From contig CAVVAE010000004.1 in the NCBI GenBank assembly GCA_963746185.1, forward strand, positions 372,001-436,000: 64,000 nt of DNA, read 5' to 3'. A program made the position numbers and the translations under genes. The stretch is from CAVVAE01 sp963746185. Its GTDB lineage: Bacteria > Actinomycetota > Actinomycetes > Propionibacteriales > Nocardioidaceae. This document shows positions 43,614 through 52,400 of the stretch, piece by piece (position 1 is the stretch's first letter; each line of letters opens with the position of its first letter). A model generated the notes under the pieces. The model saw only the letters and a list, made by a program, of their open reading frames with translations. It was not told the DNA's origin and did no database searches.

Positions 43614-44915
43614 TTAGAGCCAGGTGAGCGGGTTCCTCGTGTAGCCGTTGACGTACACCATGAAGTGCAAGTGGCAGGCCGTGGAGTACCCCGTCGTCCC
43701 GGAGTACGCGATCAGCTCACCACGTTGGACCTTCTCGCCCTGCCTGGCGACGAACGACGTGAGGTGGTTGTACGACGTCTGCAGGCTCACACCCTTGACG
43801 TAACCGTGGTCCATGATCACGCGGTTTCCGTAGCCGGCGTTGTAGTACTCCGCCAGGATTCGGCCACTGGCAGCGGCGTAGACGGGCGTCCCGCAGTTGG
43901 CGTGGAAGTCCGTGCCGTCGTGGAGCTTGTAGACGTGCAGGATCGGGTGCATCCGCATGCCGTAAGGCGAGGTGATGTAGGTGTTCTGCACGGGATAGCT
44001 CAAGAAGCCGCCGCCATTGGGGACGTGCGTGATGCGCGATTGCCGGTGCTCGCGGGCCCGCCTCTCAGCGATCTTGCGTAGCCTCGCCTCGACCTTCTGG
44101 CGTTCCTTGCGCAACTTGTTGAGGCGGTCGAGTTCGATTCGCTTGGCCGCAGAGATCTCCTGCTTGGCCTTGCGCACCGTGTCGACCCGGTCGGCCACCG
44201 CTTGCTTGGCGAGACGCGCCTGCTCCTCGAGATCCTGCTTGGTCTCGAGGTTGTCAGCGGCCTGCTGGCGCTTCACCGCAACGTCTTCTTTGGTCTCTTC
44301 CACCCGCTGCTCCGTCAACTTGAGCAGCACCTTGTTGGCCTCGAACTCCTGCAGCGCCACAGACTGCTTGTCGAGCACGGTGTTCGCAGCCTGCATCGTG
44401 TCGACGACCTCTTGCGCGGTCTGTGAGTCAAAGGCGACGCCAAGGTTGAACGCTGCCGGCCCCCCAGTCTGGTAGCTCGAGACGGCGTACGACGCCAGCT
44501 GAGCCCGCTGGCTGACCACGTTCCGGCGTCCCTCGACCAGGTCGGATCGGGCGTCTTTGAGCCGAACGATCGCCAGTTCGAGCCTTGCCTGCATCTTTCC
44601 GTCGAGGATGGTCGCGTCGTGCACCTGGACCTCGAGGATGGCGAGGCGCGTGCGCGCGTCGGCGAGATCCTGCACGGCAGAGTCGATTGCGCTGCGTGCC
44701 CTGACGAGCCGAGCGGAGATCTCGTCGAGGTCCTGTTTCCGGTCCTCGATGTGGTTGTTGAGCCGGTTCTGCTGATGACGCAGTTCCTCGTGATCACCGG
44801 ACACGAGACTGCCGGATGCGCCCGCGAACGCGGCAGTGAGCAACGATGCCGTGAGCACCATCGTCACGCCGATTCGAGCCCGTCCTGCGTGTCCGTGGGG
44901 GAAGATCTGGACCAC
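43614..44915 (-). CDS. M23 peptidase with coiled coil, probable FtsEX-activated amidase regulator
   Basis: 433 residues: signal peptide to about residue 35, then coiled coil over about residues 40-280 (LRHQQNRLNNHIEDRKQDLD, EARLAKQAVADRVDTVRKAK), then a LytM/M23 domain. The domain has HDGTDFHANCGTPVYAAASG (first zinc His and Asp) and HLHF at the end. It cuts peptidoglycan cross-links or activates amidases, as EnvC does with FtsEX. ftsX and ftsE lie directly upstream on the same strand, so this protein is the likely partner of the FtsX extracellular loop. GTG start. Confidence 0.91.
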   Translation of the reverse strand: MVQIFPHGHAGRARIGVTMVLTASLLTAAFAGASGSLVSGDHEELRHQQNRLNNHIEDRKQDLDEISARLVRARSAIDSAVQDLADARTRLAILEVQVHDATILDGKMQARLELAIVRLKDARSDLVEGRRNVVSQRAQLASYAVSSYQTGGPAAFNLGVAFDSQTAQEVVDTMQAANTVLDKQSVALQEFEANKVLLKLTEQRVEETKEDVAVKRQQAADNLETKQDLEEQARLAKQAVADRVDTVRKAKQEISAAKRIELDRLNKLRKERQKVEARLRKIAERRAREHRQSRITHVPNGGGFLSYPVQNTYITSPYGMRMHPILHVYKLHDGTDFHANCGTPVYAAASGRILAEYYNAGYGNRVIMDHGYVKGVSLQTSYNHLTSFVARQGEKVQRGELIAYSGTTGYSTACHLHFMVYVNGYTRNPLTWL

Positions 44916-44974
44916 AGTCGAAGAACCTCACGTGGGGAAACAAAACCTTGCGAGTCGACGGTAGCCGAGGACCG

Positions 44975-45892
44975 TCAGACTTTGAGGTATTTGCGTGTCA
45001 TCAGGAGCGTCGGAATTATCGCCAGTACCAGCGCAATCGCGATGACGGCCGACATCGCCTTGGTGGCGTCGACCCATTCGATCCACGGCCAGATCTTCAG
45101 GTGACCGCGCAGCCAGGGTACGAAGAACTGCATCACGATGAAGATCGACGAGCAGGCGAGCACAGCACCCACCAGGGCAGAGAACACCACCTCGAGCACG
45201 AACGGCAGCTGGATATAGATGCTCGAGGCGCCGACGAGCCGCATGATGCCGATCTCCCGTCTTCGCGCCATCGCCGCCAACCGGATCGTGTTCGACACTT
45301 GCAACACCGCAGCCAAGACGAGCAGGGCAGCACCACCTAGCGCGAGCCATTTGAGCATGTTGAGGGTCTTGTAGACCGGCGATAACTCTTCGCGCAGGTT
45401 GACGATCTGCTCCACGCCCTGGAGGTTCTGCACCGAACTGACGAGTGCGTCGGTGTCGTCAGGATCCTTCAGCTTCACCCAGTACGCCGTGGGCATGTCC
45501 GACACCTCGATCTCCTTACCGATCGCGTCGGTGTTGCCTTCGGAGTCGGTGTGGGTGGCCTTGAAGCCCTCGTAGGCCTCTTCCCGGGTGCGATAGCGGA
45601 AGGAGTCGACATAGCTGCTGTCTTCGATGACCTTCTCGACAGCTTTCTCCTGCTGCGGCGTCGCCTGGCCGCTGACGCAGTTCGGAGAGTTCGAGTTCTT
45701 GGCACAGAACGCGACCTGCACCTCGAGCTGGCTGCCGAAGTACTTCTCGATCGTCCCCACCTGAGATCGGATGAGCAGGCCAAGACCCACGAGAGTCAAG
45801 GAGATCCAGATCGTCAAGATGACCGCGATGGTCATGGACACATTGCGCTTGAGGCCCGAGCCAAGCTCAGTGGCTACATATCTCAGTTGCAT
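44975..45892 (-). CDS. ftsX: Cell division permease protein FtsX
   Basis: 305 residues with four transmembrane helices: one near residue 25, and three after residue 180. The large extracellular loop (about 45-175) lies between helices 1 and 2, containing Cys 63 and 72 in FCAKNSNSPNC, a likely disulfide. The cytoplasmic segment ARRREIGIMRLVGASSIYIQ is typical of FtsX. With FtsE it signals ATP hydrolysis to cell-wall hydrolases at the septum. It follows ftsE after 68 bases. Confidence 0.93.
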   Translation of the reverse strand: MQLRYVATELGSGLKRNVSMTIAVILTIWISLTLVGLGLLIRSQVGTIEKYFGSQLEVQVAFCAKNSNSPNCVSGQATPQQEKAVEKVIEDSSYVDSFRYRTREEAYEGFKATHTDSEGNTDAIGKEIEVSDMPTAYWVKLKDPDDTDALVSSVQNLQGVEQIVNLREELSPVYKTLNMLKWLALGGAALLVLAAVLQVSNTIRLAAMARRREIGIMRLVGASSIYIQLPFVLEVVFSALVGAVLACSSIFIVMQFFVPWLRGHLKIWPWIEWVDATKAMSAVIAIALVLAIIPTLLMTRKYLKV

Positions 45893-45960
45893 GGTTTCCC
45901 GGTTCTTGTCAGGGGGTTACTGCGAAGGCGCGAGGAGCCGATGGGTCGATACCAGACGGG

Positions 45961-46650
45961 TCAGCTCTGGTATCCGTACACGCCACGTGCCTGGTCGCGG
46001 ACGACGTGGCCGGACTGCAGTTCGATGACGCGCTTGCGCATCTGGTCGACGATGCCGGCATCGTGGGTGGCCATCATCACCGTCGTACCAGTCCGGTTGA
46101 TGCGGTCGAGCAGCTTCATGATGCCGACGGATGTCGTCGGGTCGAGGTTTCCCGTGGGCTCGTCGGCGATCAGGATCATCGGTCTGTTGACGAATGCCCG
46201 CGCGATGGCAACTCGCTGCTGCTCTCCGCCCGAGAGCTCATCAGGCATCCGGTGGCCTTTGCCCTCGAGGCCGACCAGCTCGAGCGTCTCGGGGACGACG
46301 CGGGTGATCACGCTCTTGTGCTTGCCAATGACCTGCAGCGCAAACCCGACATTCTCAGAGACCGTCTTGTTGGGCAGCAGCCGGAAGTCCTGGAAGACAG
46401 TGCCGATCTGGCGGCGCAGCCCGGGGACCTTCCAGCTGGCGAGGCGGTTGATCTCCTTGCCCGCAACGAAGACGTGTCCGTTCGTCGGACGCGCCTCGCG
46501 GAGGACCAGCCGCAGGAAAGTGGACTTTCCGGACCCGGATGCGCCCACGAGGAAGACGAACTCGCCTTTCTCGATCTCGACGTCGACATTGTCGAGGGCA
46601 GGGCGATTTTGCCCGTCGTAGGACTTGGTGACTTTTTCGAACCGGATCAC
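45961..46650 (-). CDS. ftsE: Cell division ATP-binding protein FtsE
   Basis: 229 residues, the usual length. Walker A GASGSGKST, Q-loop VFQDFRLLPNKT, signature LSGGEQQRVAIARA, Walker B LIADEPTGNLDP and H-loop ATHD. GTG at 46650 starts IRFEKVTKSYDG. It drives FtsX to activate peptidoglycan hydrolases in division. A TAGAAT -10-like box lies 7 bases before the GTG with no ribosome site, which fits a leaderless message. Confidence 0.94.
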   Translation of the reverse strand: MIRFEKVTKSYDGQNRPALDNVDVEIEKGEFVFLVGASGSGKSTFLRLVLREARPTNGHVFVAGKEINRLASWKVPGLRRQIGTVFQDFRLLPNKTVSENVGFALQVIGKHKSVITRVVPETLELVGLEGKGHRMPDELSGGEQQRVAIARAFVNRPMILIADEPTGNLDPTTSVGIMKLLDRINRTGTTVMMATHDAGIVDQMRKRVIELQSGHVVRDQARGVYGYQS

Positions 46651-46815
46651 TGGCCAGATTCTAGGTGACGCCCTCAAACCATCCGTGCAGGGCCAGACCT
46701 CGGCGCGCCTGGGACACCGGAGGGTACGACGTCGTGCGACGTCGGCGAGTTGGACGCAGACATCGGGCGGATGATCGGACCGGAGCCCTCAGCCCTAACG
46801 CTGTAAGGTGGCACG

Positions 46816-47475
46816 ATGGCGCTGTCCCAGGACCGCATCGTCGACGTGGCTCTGCAGTTGCTCGAGCGTGACGGCCTCGACGGGGTGAGCTTTCGGAAGA
46901 TCGCGGCGAAGCTCGACGTGTCTGCACCAACTCTCTACTGGCACGTCGACAGCAAGCGCCGACTGCTCGATCTGATGGCGGCCAGGCTGATGGCCCAGAC
47001 CGAGCAGCTCCGCCCCGCTGCGCCAGGTCATGAAGAAGAGCCGTGGTGGGAATGGCTGGAGGGCCGCACTCGCGCCATGTACGAGACGCTCATCCGACAC
47101 CGCGACGCCCCCCTCGTTGCCGCCGGAAACCGCCCGCCAGTCACCGCACTTCCCTCCATCGAAGGCTCGCTGACCAAGCTGACTGACGCGGGCTTTGAGC
47201 CCGGCGATGCCATCGAGATCATCCTGACACTCGGAGCGTTCGCCACCGGCTGTGCTCTGGAGTGGCAGGCCGAGGAAGCCCGCACCCTCGCCGACGAATC
47301 AGAAGGCGAGCTCGGTGATGAGATCCGTGGCGGTGGCTACCCCACCCTCCTCAAGGCTTTCACCCAGCACCGAGAACGCCACCAAAAGTTCTCACCGCAC
47401 GACCAGATGTTCGAGCACGGGCTCGCCCTGATGATCACTGGGCTTCGCGTACGACTCGGAGAACGGCAGCTCTAA
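46816..47475 (+). CDS. TetR-family regulator with TetR-type C-terminal domain
   Basis: 219 residues. HTH: LSQDRIVDVALQLLERDGLD, GVSFRKIAAKLDVSAPTLYW, HVDSKRRLLDLMAARL, similar to TetR itself. The C-terminal domain (AMYETLIRHRDAPLVAAGNR, FEPGDAIEIILTLGAFATGC) belongs to the TetR_C class of tetracycline-type repressors. AAGGTGG lies 6 bases before the ATG. No antibiotic efflux gene is beside it; the neighbour on the right is a repeat array. Target unknown. Confidence 0.88.
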   Translation: MALSQDRIVDVALQLLERDGLDGVSFRKIAAKLDVSAPTLYWHVDSKRRLLDLMAARLMAQTEQLRPAAPGHEEEPWWEWLEGRTRAMYETLIRHRDAPLVAAGNRPPVTALPSIEGSLTKLTDAGFEPGDAIEIILTLGAFATGCALEWQAEEARTLADESEGELGDEIRGGGYPTLLKAFTQHRERHQKFSPHDQMFEHGLALMITGLRVRLGERQL

Positions 47476-47494
47476 CTCTCGACCATCGACCCCT

Positions 47495-47723
47495 CGCTGA
47501 TTGAGCTTCTCGAATCACTCCCCTGCTGATTGAGCTTGTCGAATCACTCCCTCGCTGATTGAGCTTGTCGAATCACTCCCTCGCTGATTGAGCTTGTCGA
47601 ATCACTCCCTCGCTGATTGAGCTTGTCGAAATCACCGAGGGGTCTCGACGGGCTCGACCGCCGAGTGGGGATCTCGACAGGCCCGACCGCCGAGCGGGGA
47701 TCTCGACAAGCTCGACCGCCGAG
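47495..47723. repeat. Two-part array of 29-bp repeats in opposite orientation
   Basis: Five direct copies of a 29-bp unit (CGCTGATTGAGCTTGTCGAA core) start at 47495, 47524, 47553, 47582 and 47611. They are followed by three copies of a second 29-bp unit (TCTCGACAAGCTCGACCGCC core) starting at 47643, 47672 and 47701. GAGCTTGTCGA in the first is the reverse complement of TCGACAAGCTC in the second, so the array forms large hairpins. There are no spacers between copies, so it is not CRISPR. It resembles the palindromic intergenic repeats scattered through actinobacterial genomes. Confidence 0.85.
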
Positions 47724-47743
47724 GTCCTCGCTGACGCGGGACT

Positions 47744-48250
47744 CTAGGGACGAAGCGCTTCCGCGGCTTCGAGCCGTATCGACTCCAGTTCCTCGATCTG
47801 GCCCAGCGCCCGCTGTTCCAAGGTCTCCATCTCGGTCGCGCTGATGCGACGGTCGGCCGTCGCCACTCGCTGAAGAATTCGCCACAGGCAACGCTTGCCC
47901 TCGACGCCAAGTCGCATGGCTTCGAGTTCGAGCAGGTCGCTGAGCGGCGACCGGGTTAGCAGCGTTCCATTGAGCTTGAGCCTTCCGAGACGTTCACCGA
48001 CCCAGCCGGCGACGACGCGGTGAGTCTGCACCTTGACGTCGAGCTGCCGCATCAGCGCGATCAACGTCTCTCGGTCTTCGGCAATCTCGTACGACAACCG
48101 GGTCAGCACGGCGCGATTCGCCGGTTCTGACTGGTGGCTTGCCATCCGCCGGCTCAGCTTGACCCCGCTCGTCGCACCCATCAGGTGATCGTTGAGGTAG
48201 ATACCCAACAACGCATGCGGTGAGGAGTCTGTGTAGGGCAGCAGGTTCAT
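47744..48250 (-). CDS. Conserved hypothetical helical protein
   Basis: About 168 residues, largely helical and soluble. It reads MNLLPYTDSSPHALLGIYLN, then a region with ANRAVLTRLSYEIAEDRETL and LMRQLDVKVQTHRVVAGWVG, and a Glu-rich C-terminal helix (ATEMETLEQRALGQIEELES). No domain is recognised. It is downstream of prfB on the same strand with a 42-base gap, so they may be co-transcribed. ATG 48250 chosen; a TTG two codons earlier is open. The 29-bp repeat array begins right after its stop. Confidence 0.72.
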   Translation of the reverse strand: MNLLPYTDSSPHALLGIYLNDHLMGATSGVKLSRRMASHQSEPANRAVLTRLSYEIAEDRETLIALMRQLDVKVQTHRVVAGWVGERLGRLKLNGTLLTRSPLSDLLELEAMRLGVEGKRCLWRILQRVATADRRISATEMETLEQRALGQIEELESIRLEAAEALRP

Positions 48251-48292
48251 TCCCAAGGCGTACCCCGGGGTCAGGACTTTGAAACTGCTGGG

Positions 48293-49402
48293 TCAGGCGA
48301 CTGGGGCTGAGCGACGCCAGCGGATGCCGGCCTCGATGAAGTCGTCGATATCGCCGTCGAGCACTGCCGACGGGTTGCCCTCTTCGTGCTCCGTGCGCAG
48401 GTCCTTGACCATTTGGTAAGGGTTGAGGACGTAGTTGCGCATCTGGTCGCCCCACGACGCCGCGACGTCGCCGCGCATCTCGTCGAGGGTGGCCTTCTCC
48501 TCGGCGCGTTTGATCGCCAGCAGCCGCGCCTTCAAGATCACCATGGCGGTGTTCTTGTTCTGGAGCTGGCTCTTCTCGTTTTGTACGGCGACGACGAGCC
48601 CTGTCGGCAGGTGGGTCAACCGCACTGCCGAGTCGGTCGTGTTGACGCTTTGTCCTCCAGGACCTGACGACCGGAAGACGTCGACCTTGACTTCTTCTTC
48701 GGGGATGTCGATCTCGTCGGTCTGTTCGATCACGGGGACCACCTCGACCGCGGCAAACGACGTCTGCCGACGGCCTTGGTTGTCGAAGGGCGAGATGCGC
48801 ACCAGCCGGTGGGTGCCCTGCTCGACGCTCAACGTGCCGTACGCGTAGGGGGCTCTGATGGCGAACGTGGCTGACTTGATGCCCGCTTCCTCGGCGTACG
48901 ACGTCTCGTAGACCTCGGTCGGGTACTTGTGCCTCTCTGCCCAGCGGATGTACATCCGCATCAGCATCTCGGCCCAGTCCGCCGCGTCGACCCCCCCGGC
49001 CCCAGACCGGATCGTGATCAGGGCGTCCCGCTCGTCGTACTCGCCGGACAGCAGTGTGCGGACCTCGAGACTCTCGATGCTCTTGGCGAGCCGGTTGAGC
49101 TCGGTGTCGGCCTCGGTGCGCGATGCCTCGTCGCCCTCTTCTTCTGCCAGCTGGACGAGTACCTCGACGTCGTCGAGGCGATCCCGCAAACCGGTGACCC
49201 GATCCAGCTCGGACTGAAGCGCGGACAGCCGACCGGTCACGCGTTGCGCATTGGCCTGGTCGTCCCAGAGATCGGGCGCGCTGACCTGCTCAGCCAGCTC
49301 GGCGACCTCGGCGCGCATCGCGTCGAGGTCAAGCACCTGCTCGATGCTGGCGAGGGTCGCGCCGAGCTGCTTGATCCGCTCGGGAAATTCATGTCCGGCC
49401 AC
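48293..49402 (-). CDS. prfB: Peptide chain release factor 2
   Basis: 369 residues. The GGQ loop is SSGPGGQSVNTTDSAVRLTH and the tripeptide anticodon is SPF in RISPFDNQGRRQTSFA, which reads UAA and UGA. The frame is intact from the GTG start, without the UGA-dependent +1 frameshift site found in many other bacteria, which is typical of actinobacteria. In this genome RF2 competes with SelB for the fdhA UGA. The protein's coiled-coil first domain spans residues 1-110. Confidence 0.95.
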   Translation of the reverse strand: MAGHEFPERIKQLGATLASIEQVLDLDAMRAEVAELAEQVSAPDLWDDQANAQRVTGRLSALQSELDRVTGLRDRLDDVEVLVQLAEEEGDEASRTEADTELNRLAKSIESLEVRTLLSGEYDERDALITIRSGAGGVDAADWAEMLMRMYIRWAERHKYPTEVYETSYAEEAGIKSATFAIRAPYAYGTLSVEQGTHRLVRISPFDNQGRRQTSFAAVEVVPVIEQTDEIDIPEEEVKVDVFRSSGPGGQSVNTTDSAVRLTHLPTGLVVAVQNEKSQLQNKNTAMVILKARLLAIKRAEEKATLDEMRGDVAASWGDQMRNYVLNPYQMVKDLRTEHEEGNPSAVLDGDIDDFIEAGIRWRRSAPVA

Positions 49403-49451
49403 GGGGTCAGGTTACGCGGCGCCGCGCGCAGCCAGCGAATCCCTGCCGAAC

Positions 49452-52400
49452 CTACGGCGACGTGAGCATCGTGCGGACGACGCGCAGTCCGACCGACATC
49501 CTGGCGAGGTCGGACTCGTCGTCGGAGGTGATCTCCTCGATCGTGGCCTTGGCGCGACTGATCACCACATCGTCGTCGGCCTCCCAGGCGCTCACCCGCT
49601 CGTCGACCGACGCCTGGTCGCCAGTGTTCGCGAGCACCTGCGCGGTCAGGGACGCGTGGACGGCGTGAAGGTCATCGCGCAGTGACGCACGCGCCATCGT
49701 TTGCCACCGGTCATCACGCGGCAGATCGTAGATCTTCGCCATCAGCTCGCTGAGCCCGAGCCGCTCGGCCAGGGCCGAATGCACACGGGCCACTTCGAGC
49801 GCGTCGATCTTGTCTCGCTTGGCGATCTCGACCACTTCGAGTGCGGCGTACGCCGACGGGAGAATCGCGATGTCACGCGCCAAGTCTTCGGGGACCCCGG
49901 CATCCTGGAGGTGCTGACGACGGCTCCCGAACTCCTTGCCCTGCATGCCGGTGAGCACATCAGGCAAGGCCTTCATCACGTGCTGGATCTCCGTGCCGAA
50001 GTACTCGACCGCCGCCTCGGAGTCCAGTGGCGGACGCCGGTTGTTCACGAGCCAGCGAGATGCGCGCTCGATCAGCGTCCGCACGGCAAGACGCATGTCG
50101 GTCTGCACGACCGCATCGATCTGATTGTCGAGCTCATTGATCCGCTGGATCAGGCGCGTTGCGCCGTAGACCTCCCGGCAGACGAAGTGGGCACGCGCGA
50201 GCTCCTCGGCGCTCGCACTCGTCTCCTGGCTGAGCCGGTGGAAGAACGTGATGCCAGCGAAGTTGACCAGGTTGTTGACGACCTGCGTGACGATGATCTC
50301 GCGGCGTAGCGGATGCTTGGCCATCTCCTCGCGGTAGGACTGGCGCAGCTTCGTCGGGAAGTAGCTGAACAGCTCGCCACGGAGGAACCGGTCATCGGGG
50401 AGATCGGTCTCGAGAAGCTCCGCCGCAAGAACAATCTTCGTGTAGGCAAGCAGCACCGAGAGCTCCGGCGCCGTCAGCGGAACTCCGTTCGCCCGACGTG
50501 TCGCGAACTCCTTGACGGACGGCAGGAACTCGATCTCTCGGTCGAGCAGCCCTTGCTTCTCCAGCCGCCTGATCCACGCTTCGTGCACGTGCATGAGCGG
50601 TAGTGCGACGGACTCAGCGCTGGCCAGAGCCATGTTCTGCTCGTAGTTGTCCTGGAGCACGAGCTCGCCGACTTCGTCTGTCATCGACGCCAGCAGCTCT
50701 CCACGCTGCTTCTCGGTCATGTCACCGGATCGCATCACCGTGTCGAGCAGGATCTTGATGTTGACCTCGTGGTCGGAGGTGTCCACACCCGCAGAGTTGT
50801 CGATGAAGTCGGTGCAGATCCGGCCGCCAGCTTGGGCGTACTCGATGCGCCCGCGCTGGGTGAACCCCAGGTTGCCACCCTCGCCGACTGCCTGGGCGCG
50901 TAGTTCACCGCCGTTGACGCGGATCGCGTCGTTCGCCTTGTCTCCGGCATCGACGTTGGTCTCCGTGGAGGCCTTGACGTAGGTACCGATGCCGCCGTTC
51001 CAGAGCAGCTCGACCGGCGCGAGCAAGATCGCCTTCATCAGTTCGGCGGGTGTCATCGACGTGGTCGATGAGTCGAGACAGAGGAGAGTAGCCACCTCGA
51101 GTGAGATGGGGATGGACTTCTTGGTGCGTGAGAACACGCCGCCACCCTTGGAGATCAGCTCGGTGTTGTAGTCAGCCCAGCTCGACCGCGGCAGGTCGAA
51201 CAGTCGACGTCGTTCGGCGCAGGACGATGCCGCGTCTGGCGAAGGGTCGAGGAAGATGTGACGATGGTCGAACGCGGCCACCAGCATGATGTGCTCGCTC
51301 AGCAGCATCCCGTTGCCGAACACGTCACCACTCATGTCGCCGATGCCGATGCAGGTGAAGTCCTCGGACTGCGAGTCGATGCCGCGCTCGCGGAAATGCC
51401 GGCGCACGGACTCCCAGGCGCCCCGCGCGGTGATGCCCATGGCCTTGTGGTCATAACCCACGGACCCACCGGACGCGAAGGCGTCATCGAGCCAGAACCC
51501 GTAGTCCTTGGCGACCGAGTTGGCGATGTCAGAGAACGTCGCTGTGCCCTTGTCAGCCGCAACCACGAGGTAGCTGTCGTCGGAGTCGTGACGCACCACT
51601 CGCTGAGGCGGGACTGTCTCGCCGCCGACGAGGTTGTCGGTGATGTCGAGCAGCCCCGAGATGAACGTCTTGTAGCAAGTGATGCCTTCTGCGAGCCACG
51701 CCTCGCGGTCGACGCTCGGGTCGGGCAGCTGCTTGCAGTAGAAGCCACCCTTGGCTCCGACGGGCACGATCACGGCGTTCTTGACCATCTGTGCCTTGAC
51801 GAGACCGAGGACCTCCGTGCGGAAGTCTTCACGGCGATCAGACCATCGCAGACCCCCTCGTGCGACCGCCCCGAAGCGGAGGTGCACACCCTCGACCCGT
51901 GGTGAGTAGACGAAGATCTCGAACGCGGGCCGCGGCTCGGGGAGGTCCGGGAGCGACTTGGGCTCGAGCTTCAGGGACAGGTACGGCTTCGGGTTGCCGT
52001 TGGCGTCCACCTGGTAGAAGTTCGTCCTGAGTGTCGCCTTGATCGCTGTGAGGAAGCTCCGCAGGATGCGGTCATGGTCGAGGCTTGCCACGTCGTCGAG
52101 GGCTGTGGCGATGGTCTCCTCGAGCTGCTCGATCCGCTGCAGCCGGGTGGGCTCTTTCGGATCGAGGTCATCTCCTGCGCCAGGCTCGAACCGGGCCGCG
52201 AACAGGTCGACGAGAAGTCGCGCGATGGGCACGTTGGCACGCAACGACGTCTCGATGTACTCCTGGCTGAAGGAGGAACCACCCTGCCGGAAGTACTTCG
52301 CGTAGGCACGCAGGATCGAGACCTTGCGCCACGGGATGCCGCCGTCGAGCACGAGTGCCGAGAACCCGTCACTCTCGGCGAGACCCGACCACACGGCCAT

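Noticed and set aside
47495..47723. CRISPR array
   Set aside because: Repeats follow each other without spacers, switch orientation and have no cas genes nearby.
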